This document shows positions 50,892-57,320 of a DNA stretch of 62,289 nucleotides, piece by piece (position 1 is the first letter of the stretch; each line of letters opens with the position of its first letter). Source of the DNA: a virus; IMG/VR virus record IMGVR_UViG_3300046009_002641, positions 1 through 62,289 of that record. The stretch is one strand, 5' to 3'. A program made the translations under genes and the position numbers. Below the pieces are notes generated by a model. It made no database searches, had not been told where the DNA came from, and worked only from the letters and a program-made list of their open reading frames with translations.

Positions 50892-52391
50892 ATGGAGCTT
50901 CGTGACTATCAGCAAACAGCCATAGATTCCGTCCGGACGGAGATAATTTCTGGTCATAAACCAGTTTTGTCTGCGCCGACTGGATCTGGAAAGACTCTGA
51001 TCGCATCTGAGATATTTGCGCTTGCCCGTGAGAAAAACAAGCGCGTTGTGTTTGTTGTTCCATTTCTAAGTTTAATTAATCAAACTTGGCGGGCATTTGA
51101 ACGCGCTGGCATGGACGCCAGAGATATGAGCATCATACAAGGTGATCACCAACTTACCAACTACTCCAAGCCAATACAGATTGCATCGGCGCAAACTTTG
51201 GAGCGTCGTCCTAAGCTACCAGAAGCTGATATGGTTATTTTTGATGAGTGCCATATTAATCGTAAGATATATCAGCGTTGGATGAATGAAGCGCCGCACA
51301 TAACATTCATAGGTCTGTCAGCCACGCCTTGGGCCAATGGCATGGGAGACCTTTGGTCCAAGATGATTGTAGTTTCTACGCTTGCGGAGTTGATTGAACA
51401 AAAGCATCTGTCGCCTTTTAAATATTACGCCCCCGCACAGCCTGATCTTTCCAAGGCTAGGGTTAGAATGGGCGACTACGTCGAATCAGATTTAGAAAAG
51501 ATCATGGTCGATGCAACTCTTATAGCTGACATTGTGAATACATGGCGTGAAAAAGCTAATGGGCGTCCGACGTTTTGTTTCTGTGTAAACCGCAAACATG
51601 CTCAAGAGGTTCAGGCTCAATTTTTACGGGCTGGCATACCGGCTGGATATGTTGATGCTTACACAAAAGTTGAGGAACGTGAAAATCTTGTGGCTCAGTT
51701 AAAAACTGGGCATTTAAGCGTCATATGCAACATTGGCACCATGACAACTGGCGTTGATGCGCCGTTTGTATCTTGCATCATCATGGCCCGTCCTACCAAA
51801 TCTGAGATGTTGTTCATTCAGATTGTCGGTCGTGGGCTTCGCCAAGATCCTGAGAGTGGCAAGACTGATTGCCTCATACTGGATCATAGCAATACAGCGC
51901 TCAACCTTGGCCGACCTGATGAAATCCACTACGATGGTTTTGCATCAGCCAAGGCTGCCACGGCTGCGGAAAAGCGCAAGCAAGAAAAGAATAAAAAGAA
52001 ACCGCGACTTTGCCCGTGCTGTCAATTTGTTCTTTTGCCAAAAGAATCTGATTGCCCTTCATGCGGATATCAGTTTCCGCCTCCTGTCAGTAACGTCGCT
52101 GTTCATGAGGGAGCGCTTGCTGAGTTGGGGCGCAAGGGTAAAGTCGGCAAATATGAGCGCGACGACAAGCAGGCTTGGTATTCTGGGCTTCTTTGGATTG
52201 CCAAAGATCGGGGATATAACAAAGGCTGGGTGGCTCACAAATACAAAGAGGCTTTTGGAGTCTGGCCAAAGGGTTTAGACGAAAGGCCGGAGTTCCCGGA
52301 CGCCACTATTTTTAATTGGGTCAAATCCAGAAATATAGCTTGGGCAAAAGTTCAGAATAAAATCCGTCAATCTGGAGGTCTTAATGGCTAG
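50892..52391 (+). CDS. Superfamily 2 helicase with C-terminal zinc ribbon
   Basis: 499 residues. Walker A SAPTGSGKTLIAS (about 28-40), motif II DECH in MVIFDECHINRK, motif III SATPWANG, and motif VI VGRGLRQDPESG show an SF2 DEAD-like helicase. A C-terminal CPCC ... CPSCGYQF zinc ribbon and a Trp/Lys-rich tail follow. It resembles the phage helicases used in replication or recombination. No primase or polymerase accompanies it, so host replisome recruitment is implied. Confidence 0.87.
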   Translation: MELRDYQQTAIDSVRTEIISGHKPVLSAPTGSGKTLIASEIFALAREKNKRVVFVVPFLSLINQTWRAFERAGMDARDMSIIQGDHQLTNYSKPIQIASAQTLERRPKLPEADMVIFDECHINRKIYQRWMNEAPHITFIGLSATPWANGMGDLWSKMIVVSTLAELIEQKHLSPFKYYAPAQPDLSKARVRMGDYVESDLEKIMVDATLIADIVNTWREKANGRPTFCFCVNRKHAQEVQAQFLRAGIPAGYVDAYTKVEERENLVAQLKTGHLSVICNIGTMTTGVDAPFVSCIIMARPTKSEMLFIQIVGRGLRQDPESGKTDCLILDHSNTALNLGRPDEIHYDGFASAKAATAAEKRKQEKNKKKPRLCPCCQFVLLPKESDCPSCGYQFPPPVSNVAVHEGALAELGRKGKVGKYERDDKQAWYSGLLWIAKDRGYNKGWVAHKYKEAFGVWPKGLDERPEFPDATIFNWVKSRNIAWAKVQNKIRQSGGLNG

Positions 52392-52914
52392 GGCTGGTCG
52401 CAAGCGCAAAGAAGGTGATCGTTACCCTGCTGGCCAGATCCGTCCGGCTGAGGAAGGACCGTCTCCGGCTGCCATAAAACGTCTCCGCAGTGCGGCTATA
52501 CTTGGCATGGCTGATCCCCAATGGGGCAGCGTGGCCGGGCTTTGTTATCTCCAGAAGATGATCGACGATATTGAGTATGAAGCCGCCAAGCGGTTTGGGG
52601 ATCTCCACGCTCAGTATATCGGGGTGATTGGTGGTCCCCGTGCCCCAAAGACATCCACCGGAGAGCGCCCAACAAGGGCTGCTGAAATTGATGTAGATAC
52701 TGAGCAGGGTGATCGTGAGGCTAAGCGGCACATCACTGTCATGACACGCTACAATGACGCCCACACGGCTTTGCTGATGGTAAGCCCGGCGACTGAGGCC
52801 GATCTGATTCGGTTTTGCGCTATGCCGGGAGAATCGCCCACCGGGTATGAGGGAATGGTCCGTGTTCGCTCTGGGCTTCGGACGCTGGCTGCCCTGTGGA
52901 AAATATCGAAATAA
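52384..52914 (+). CDS. Hypothetical phage protein, basic N terminus
   Basis: 176 residues. GRKRKEGDRYPAGQIRPAEE opens a basic, Pro-rich N terminus; the rest is mixed. It overlaps the helicase by 8 bases. The phrase is known to me from unnamed phage proteins, with no function. Last gene of the rightward early operon. Confidence 0.6.
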   Translation: MARAGRKRKEGDRYPAGQIRPAEEGPSPAAIKRLRSAAILGMADPQWGSVAGLCYLQKMIDDIEYEAAKRFGDLHAQYIGVIGGPRAPKTSTGERPTRAAEIDVDTEQGDREAKRHITVMTRYNDAHTALLMVSPATEADLIRFCAMPGESPTGYEGMVRVRSGLRTLAALWKISK

Positions 52915-52937
52915 AAAAAGCCCCGCCGAAACGGGGC
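52913..52937 (-). terminator. Intrinsic terminator for the leftward operon
   Basis: Read on the minus strand: GCCCCG/CGGGGC stem with a 6-base loop followed by seven T. It ends transcripts coming from the small genes at 53122-53735. Confidence 0.8.
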
Positions 52938-52990
52938 AAATACCAAGGGAGGAAAACTCATCTTCTCATGGTATTTACGCTCAGTCAAAT

Positions 52991-53017
52991 TTGACTAGCT
53001 GTCAGATAGAATATAAA
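52991..53017 (+). promoter_or_regulatory. Operator-type promoter with no gene downstream
   Basis: TTGACT (52991-52996), agc, TGTCAGATA, and TATAAA at 53012-53017 (15-base spacer). A perfect palindrome GTCAAATTTGAC (52984-52995) overlaps the -35. It points at the terminator about 100 bases away. Confidence 0.6.
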
Positions 53018-53023
53018 TAAAAA

Positions 53024-53123
53024 ACAGAACCATCTGGTTCTCCTTTCTAACTTATTCGCCGGTCCCTATCCCGGTGATATGCCCCGCCAGCGTCATCTCC
53101 ATTCCGCTGGTGGGGCTTTTTTT
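53024..53123 (+). ncRNA. Candidate small regulatory RNA
   Basis: Between the promoter at 52991 and a strong terminator lies about 100 bases with three hairpins: AGAACC-ATCT-GGTTCT (53026-53041), CCGG-8-CCGG (59-74 of 53000) and the terminator stem. The 12-base terminator loop TCATCTCCATTC (53093-53104) is complementary to the conserved leader GAATGGAGA of many early genes, and TTCTCC at 53038 also fits GGAGAA. This suggests a trans-acting RNA that blocks early ribosome sites. An alternative is two mini-ORFs on the opposite strand. Confidence 0.5.
53081..53123 (+). terminator. Strong intrinsic terminator (12-bp stem)
   Basis: GCCCCGCCAGCG/CGCTGGTGGGGC (53081-53092 and 53105-53116) with one G-U pair, then seven T. 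It ends the rightward early operon and the candidate small RNA. Confidence 0.88.
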
Positions 53124-53325
53124 ATTTACGATACTTTTCGTATGTGGCTTTGGCCTTGGCAAAGTGACCGTTGGTTTCTGATTCAATTTCAGCTTCCGCA
53201 AACGGCTTGATTGCCTCCATAAGCTCATCGACCTTTAACTCTAACTTAGCCATTTCCCAGCGAAGTTGGGCTTCGCCAGATTTATGGGTTCGGATCGTGG
53301 TGACGTCAAAGATCGTGCGTTTCAT
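53122..53325 (-). CDS. Small coiled-coil early protein
   Basis: 67 residues, charged helix (MAKLELKVDELMEAIKPFAE). Last of three overlapping leftward genes; its stop is within the T tract of the opposite terminator. Function unknown. Confidence 0.6.
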   Translation of the reverse strand: MKRTIFDVTTIRTHKSGEAQLRWEMAKLELKVDELMEAIKPFAEAEIESETNGHFAKAKATYEKYRK

Positions 53326-53539
53326 ATTTCGATAATCTTCTGGCTAGTTCTTCGTTCTTCTGTTTCGCCCGATCAAGTTTACGATCCAGAGTTCCAATTT
53401 TATCGTATTGCTGCTGGAGGCCCATTGCGGCCCCCAACATGATTGCCTGCGCCAATTCCAGCTTTTGCTCCTGATCTACCCGGAACGTCTCAAGCTGCTT
53501 GATCAGGGGCAGGATTTCAATTTTCGGTTTGTTTGTCAT
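53306..53539 (-). CDS. Small coiled-coil early protein
   Basis: 77 residues from 53539 (MTNKPKIEILPLIKQLETFR). Coiled coil throughout (DKIGTLDRKLDRAKQKNEEL). Overlaps its neighbours on both sides, so the three small genes form one coupled operon. Confidence 0.6.
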   Translation of the reverse strand: MTNKPKIEILPLIKQLETFRVDQEQKLELAQAIMLGAAMGLQQQYDKIGTLDRKLDRAKQKNEELARRLSKYETHDL

Positions 53540-53735
53540 TTTTAGAAGCTTTAATTTTATCGCAATGTTCTTCAAATGACGCCATCAACCGTTCAGTATA
53601 TTCATCATCTGTCTCAAAACCGTTAGCTTGAGCATATAAGTTGCGTAAGCCAGTAAGTTCGTCGCGGACAAACATAAGTTCTTCAGCCATTTCACGAAAA
53701 ACGGCCAACAGGGCCTCAAACTGTGCGTCATTCAT
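53517..53735 (-). CDS. Small helical early protein
   Basis: 72 residues from 53735 after AATGGAGACAGAAA. Acidic helix (FEALLAVFREMAEELMFVRD). First gene of the leftward mini-operon under the divergent promoter at 53850-53867. Confidence 0.6.
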   Translation of the reverse strand: MNDAQFEALLAVFREMAEELMFVRDELTGLRNLYAQANGFETDDEYTERLMASFEEHCDKIKASKNDKQTEN

Positions 53736-53843
53736 TTTCTGTCTCCATTCTTCCAGTCTCCCCGGCGCTACGCTACCCGCGCTGTCGGCATTCCGGCTGT
53801 TGGCCCGCGCGAACCGTGACCTTCTCAGGGAGTGAGCGACAAT

Positions 53844-53867
53844 CACTTTTTTCTGAAATTTTGTCAA
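53844..53867 (-). promoter_or_regulatory. Leftward promoter with degenerate operator
   Basis: Minus strand TTGACA (53867-53862), aaa, TTTCAGAAA. The -10 (GATTGT, ending near 53839) is weak. It pairs back-to-back with the site at 53887, repeating the layout at 47.3 kb. The 53736-53843 stretch between it and the gene holds nothing else recognisable. Confidence 0.5.
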
Positions 53868-53886
53868 ATTACCTGTTGCATCTTAT

Positions 53887-53914
53887 CTGACAATATGTAA
53901 GATAACTGTATCAG
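53887..53914 (+). promoter_or_regulatory. Rightward promoter with operator motif
   Basis: CTGACA (53887-53892), ata, TGTAAGATAA, then TATCAG at 53909 as a -10 with a 16-base spacer. Leads into the gene at 53930. Confidence 0.65.
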
Positions 53915-53929
53915 CAATGGAGAACTAAA

Positions 53930-54271
53930 ATGGCTAACGTCAAGAACGCCCCTGAAGGTATCTATTTTACGGAGCATGGATATAGCGAATGCTATCCGTG
54001 GATTGTTAAAAAGGTCAGCCCGTCAGGCAAGACAATTACGCTGGCGCGGGTTGAGACAAAAAATGACCCGGAGTGGAAGCCGAATTTTATCTCCGGCGGT
54101 TTCTGCGCTCATTGCGATAACCAGCATCAGCAGACATGGCTTTTCGATAGCATCTGTCCGATGAGAACAAGGACGATCCGTCTGAATAAAAAAGGCCAGT
54201 GGGTCCACAAAGATGTCATTTTTACAGAAGCGCCAAAAGGCCCATATTACTTCTACGATTACAATTTTTAG
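53930..54271 (+). CDS. Hypothetical early protein
   Basis: 113 residues after AATGGAGAACTAAA. Pattern EGIYFTEHGYSECYPWIVKK then FCAHCDNQHQQTWLFDS; the CxxC could bind metal. Ends YYFYDYNF. No family recognised. Confidence 0.6.
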   Translation: MANVKNAPEGIYFTEHGYSECYPWIVKKVSPSGKTITLARVETKNDPEWKPNFISGGFCAHCDNQHQQTWLFDSICPMRTRTIRLNKKGQWVHKDVIFTEAPKGPYYFYDYNF

Positions 54272-54301
54272 GAATTAGGGGCTTCGGCCCATTTTTCTCG
54301 C

Positions 54302-54329
54302 TTGACTGTTATCTTACAATCTGTATAAT
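54302..54329 (+). promoter_or_regulatory. Sigma70-type promoter with inverted operator
   Basis: TTGACT (54302-54307), 16-base spacer, perfect TATAAT (54324-54329). The spacer contains TTATCTTACA, the operator core in reverse orientation, so a repressor would sit between -35 and -10. Confidence 0.75.
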
Positions 54330-54358
54330 CAAATCATCAAAGTGAATGGAGAATCACG

Positions 54359-54625
54359 ATGAAATCTGAACTTGCTGATCGTTACGCCGCCCTGAAGATC
54401 GAACTGGAAGCCGCTCAGGCTGCTCTGGATGCGGTTAAAGCGGAGATCCTTGCCACCGGATGCGATATTCTGGAAGGCGATGATTTCCGGGTTAACGTGG
54501 GCCTTCAGGAGCGCACGACCATTTCCGCCAAGGAAGCTGAGAAGGTTTTGCCCCCGGATCTGTATGGCGTTCTGGCCAAGACCACCATGTTCCCGGCTGT
54601 CCGTTACAAAGCCATCCGGGCCTAA
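54359..54625 (+). CDS. Small helical phage protein
   Basis: 88 residues after AATGGAGAATCACG. A helical N terminus (YAALKIELEAAQAALDAVKA) is followed by a beta part (DDFRVNVGLQERTTISAKEA, VRYKAIRA). Proteins of this plan occur in phage early regions; role unknown. Confidence 0.62.
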   Translation: MKSELADRYAALKIELEAAQAALDAVKAEILATGCDILEGDDFRVNVGLQERTTISAKEAEKVLPPDLYGVLAKTTMFPAVRYKAIRA

Positions 54626-54626
54626 T

Positions 54627-54815
54627 ATGCAGACACAGCGGCGCAGAAAAGAGCCGTGTCATTCAGACCGTCATTCCCGACTGACAAAAGCTGAGGCGGA
54701 TACGTTTCAGTTGATGCAAAAGGGGATGGCGGTCGATGACATTTGCAAGACCCTTAACATAACCCCCGGAACAGCGCGCATCCGGATCAGGGTTATCAAG
54801 GAGAAAACGCAGTGA
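54627..54815 (+). CDS. Helix-turn-helix protein
   Basis: 62 residues from 54627. SRLTKAEADTFQLMQKGMAV then DDICKTLNITPGTARIRIR is a LuxR/sigma-region-4-like helix-turn-helix with a basic end. A further candidate for the early operators or for host promoter control. The following gene overlaps it by a GTGA junction. Confidence 0.68.
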   Translation: MQTQRRRKEPCHSDRHSRLTKAEADTFQLMQKGMAVDDICKTLNITPGTARIRIRVIKEKTQ

Positions 54816-55111
54816 GGTCATCGTCCATCCCGTTTGCCATGCTTGGTTTTGGCATTATCATAGGCGCTGGCCTGATGCTTGCGGCAACCCCAACCCCTGT
54901 ATGGAATGTAAAGTGCCAAACATACGGTGTCTCACATAAAGTGGCCACGTCATATGTCCTCAGGTCTCCGCCGGCTGAGGTCGTCTACAAGGCTTGCCCG
55001 CAAGTAACAGAAAAGGCCGAACCTGTTAGTGAGCCGGAAATAGCTAAGGTGGATGAGATCAAGCCGCGTCACCATCGGCGCCACCATAGAGTGCGGAGGT
55101 ATTGGCGATGA
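54812..55111 (+). CDS. Membrane-anchored small protein
   Basis: 99 residues from a GTG. One transmembrane segment (MLGFGIIIGAGLMLAATPTP) and a periplasmic-type Cys-containing part, ending in a His/Arg-rich tail (KPRHHRRHHRVRRYWR). Function unknown. Confidence 0.58.
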   Translation: MRSSSIPFAMLGFGIIIGAGLMLAATPTPVWNVKCQTYGVSHKVATSYVLRSPPAEVVYKACPQVTEKAEPVSEPEIAKVDEIKPRHHRRHHRVRRYWR

Positions 55112-55368
55112 CTGACTACACCGACCTAATCGCACGGCTGCGTGCTCGCGTCCCGTCCATCTATGACTGCAAAGACGCCGCCGATGCCCTTGCGGCGCAA
55201 GCCGCCCGCATCGCGGAACTTGAAGCGGCGCTGTGTCCGTTTGCTGACGTAGACGTTTCTGACTGCGCTGATGGCCACGTTTGCTATTTCTGGGGATTTG
55301 GCGAGAACGCTGGAAAGGTTAGCGCAGCCGAAGTCCGCGCCGCCCGCGCCGCTTTGGAGAAGAAGTGA
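55108..55368 (+). CDS. Small protein of a start-stop cassette series (1)
   Basis: 86 residues from 55108 in an ATGA overlap. MTDYTDLIARLRARVP, a coiled middle (AARIAELEAALCPFADV), a Cys-rich piece and AARAALEKK at the end. The middle and the ending recur in the next two genes, indicating tandem duplication. Confidence 0.6.
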   Translation: MTDYTDLIARLRARVPSIYDCKDAADALAAQAARIAELEAALCPFADVDVSDCADGHVCYFWGFGENAGKVSAAEVRAARAALEKK

Positions 55369-55703
55369 TGACTGACTACACCAACACCTACCCCGACCTT
55401 GTGAACGTCGAAGATTGGCTGAACGCCAAGGGCTACACGGGCGAGGCTGGCGCTTGTCATCAGGCTATGAGCCTGATCCGCAAGCAAGAGACGCGGATTG
55501 CGGAGTTGGAAAAAATGCTCGCCGTGCATCGTCTGGCGGTTGACGTTGACGCCTTAAAAGCCCGCATCGCGGAACTTACTGCGGCGCTGCGAGAGTTCAA
55601 CTTCTATCTGATTTTGGATAGCGACAAGGACACTGACACTTTGCCTGTGTTGATTGGACATATCCGCGCCGCGCGCGCCTCTTATCTGGGAGAGAAGGAA
55701 TGA
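55368..55703 (+). CDS. Small protein of a start-stop cassette series (2)
   Basis: 111 residues from 55368, again ATGA. Begins MTDYTNTYPDLVNVEDWL and repeats RIAELTAALREF as in the gene before, ending RAARASYLGEKE. Confidence 0.6.
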   Translation: MTDYTNTYPDLVNVEDWLNAKGYTGEAGACHQAMSLIRKQETRIAELEKMLAVHRLAVDVDALKARIAELTAALREFNFYLILDSDKDTDTLPVLIGHIRAARASYLGEKE

Positions 55704-55867
55704 CTGACGAACAATTCAACGCGCTTATGGCGCTTATTGACGCGATGATTGATGACAAAATCATCGGAGACAATCACACCTCTTACCGCAAGATGCTTTT
55801 GGAAAAAGACGCAAGGGCGTTGTTCGTTGAAGCCGCCCGCGCCGCTTTGGAGGATAAGAATGACTGA
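55700..55867 (+). CDS. Small protein of a start-stop cassette series (3)
   Basis: 55 residues from an ATGA overlap. MTDEQFNALMALIDAMIDD then FVEAARAALEDKND, the same ending as the first of the series. Too short for most callers. It overlaps the next gene by 8 bases. Confidence 0.55.
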   Translation: MTDEQFNALMALIDAMIDDKIIGDNHTSYRKMLLEKDARALFVEAARAALEDKND

Positions 55868-56075
55868 ATCGTCTGATAAGCGTAAGCTAAGGCATGAAAA
55901 GTGGAAGGCCAAAAAGGCATCTGATCCTGAATTTGCCGCCAAGCAAAGGGAGTTGAGCCGTGCCGCCAAGAAGCGCTATGAGGCAAAGAAGAAACTAACC
56001 CGGCAATCATCTGGTCCTGTAGGTTCTGGAAAGCCGGGTAGGATTGTCGCCCTGTGTGGGTGGAGTGGCTGGTGA
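55860..56075 (+). CDS. Small basic protein
   Basis: 71 residues from 55860 (MTESSDKRKLRHEKWKAKKA). Strongly basic helix, then a Gly/Ser tail. Probably DNA- or RNA-binding by composition. Stop overlaps the next start by one base. Confidence 0.58.
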   Translation: MTESSDKRKLRHEKWKAKKASDPEFAAKQRELSRAAKKRYEAKKKLTRQSSGPVGSGKPGRIVALCGWSGW

Positions 56076-56602
56076 TGTTGATCGCTGAAAGTAAATTCTC
56101 CCCGTCACCGGAGCAGGAAGGATTCTTTGATCTTGTCCGGGGAGATAGCTTTCCTTGGTATTCTCTTCGAACATTAGACGATAATCATTCCCCATATCAA
56201 TTTTGTCATGCTTTGATGAAACGCTCCTTGTCAGGTGAGCCGGAAGAAGGTATAGTCAATTCAGGATATTACGAATATTCCAAGAACCTTTTTCTGGATG
56301 TTTGCGCTTCCGTTGGCATGGAAGTCAGCGACATTTATCGAATAGCTTTTAACAATACCTCCTATTCACCCCAGAAATGGGTAGATCCCCATAAGGATCA
56401 TGAGTTCGATCACAAGGTATTGATTTTGTATATAAACGACTTTGACAAGGGCCAGACATTCTTAATGGATGAGGACAAGAACGTGGTCCATATCATAGAG
56501 CCTGAGAAGTATAAGGTGGTTGTTTTCGACAACTGTTATCACACGCATACCTTCTGTTTGCCTGATCAGCTTCGTATTGTTCTGGTAGCCACGTTTAACT
56601 AG
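56075..56602 (+). CDS. 2-oxoglutarate/Fe(II) oxygenase
   Basis: 175 residues from 56075 (56054 also open). The HxD pair is HKD in PHKDHEFDHKVLILYIND, and the distal His and Arg appear in YHTHTFCLPDQLRIVL, giving the metal triad and the 2OG-binding Arg of prolyl-4-hydroxylase-type enzymes. The substrate could be DNA, protein (for example the collagen-like fibre) or a small molecule. The neighbours do not decide this. Confidence 0.75.
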   Translation: MLIAESKFSPSPEQEGFFDLVRGDSFPWYSLRTLDDNHSPYQFCHALMKRSLSGEPEEGIVNSGYYEYSKNLFLDVCASVGMEVSDIYRIAFNNTSYSPQKWVDPHKDHEFDHKVLILYINDFDKGQTFLMDEDKNVVHIIEPEKYKVVVFDNCYHTHTFCLPDQLRIVLVATFN

Positions 56603-56619
56603 AACTTAGGGATAGGGAA

Positions 56620-56883
56620 ATGTCCGACATCAAGAGCATTCTGATTGAGCGGGGAAAGACCCACGGCGACTACGCCCGCCATGCTGGAACAACCCAGTGC
56701 CTGAAATCTGTCATGCGCCACACCCAAAACTGGGGTGAGCTTGGCCCATCCCAAACGGAAGCCCTTGAGATGATCGCCCACAAGATTGGTCGCATCTTGA
56801 ATGGTGATCCCGATCATGAGGATCACTGGGACGATATAGCCGGATACGCCACACTGGTCGCTGATCAGCTTAGGAAGCGGTAA
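56620..56883 (+). CDS. DUF6378-like protein
   Basis: 87 residues. ILIERGKTHGDYARHAGTTQ then EALEMIAHKIGRILNGDPDH and EDHWDDIAGYATLVADQL match a compact phage family I believe is DUF6378, whose helices resemble MazG-like nucleotide pyrophosphohydrolases. A nucleotide-cleaning role is possible but not shown. Confidence 0.75.
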   Translation: MSDIKSILIERGKTHGDYARHAGTTQCLKSVMRHTQNWGELGPSQTEALEMIAHKIGRILNGDPDHEDHWDDIAGYATLVADQLRKR

Positions 56884-56945
56884 CTGAATAGCTAAAGCTT
56901 AACCGCAATCGTTGACAAAAGATCAAAATGGTATTTGGATACCTC

Positions 56946-57320
56946 ATGCCTAAAGGTAAGACCAACAATCCAAAGGGCCGAACAGTCGGCATTCCAAATC
57001 CTACAACCCGTGTTGGGTATGTGGGTGTCATGGATGTCCGCATGCTTGCTAAGGCATGGACAACTGATTCCATTGAGACCCTAGCTGAGATAATGAAGGA
57101 CAAGGCCGCTCCCCCGGCTAGTCGGGTTGCTGCTTCCGTGGCGCTTCTTGATCGTGGCTGGGGCAAGCCTGCCCAGACTGTCGATACGACCGTCCATAAC
57201 AAGTTTGATGATAGGTCGGACGATGAACTTAGACGCCTTATCACGGGAACAGTTATTAGCACTGGCCCCAATCGCGGCAGAATTGAACTTGAGGGAGAGT
57301 CGGAGGAATTGTCAGAGTGA
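56946..57320 (+). CDS. Small terminase subunit-like protein
   Basis: 124 residues from 56946 (56928 is an alternative; neither has a strong ribosome site). The basic start PKGKTNNPKGRTVGIPNPTT and the helical middle (LAKAWTTDSIETLAEIMKD) resemble phage packaging-site binding proteins with a disordered basic arm. It lies in front of and overlaps the large terminase by 98 bases. A possible promoter (TTGACA at 56913) is just upstream. Confidence 0.6.
   Translation: MPKGKTNNPKGRTVGIPNPTTRVGYVGVMDVRMLAKAWTTDSIETLAEIMKDKAAPPASRVAASVALLDRGWGKPAQTVDTTVHNKFDDRSDDELRRLITGTVISTGPNRGRIELEGESEELSE

Noticed and set aside
52919-52937. Hairpin at 52920 as a terminator of the rightward operon
   Set aside because: On the plus strand it has no T tract; the T run is on the minus strand, so it ends the leftward operon. 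The rightward terminator is at 53081-53123.
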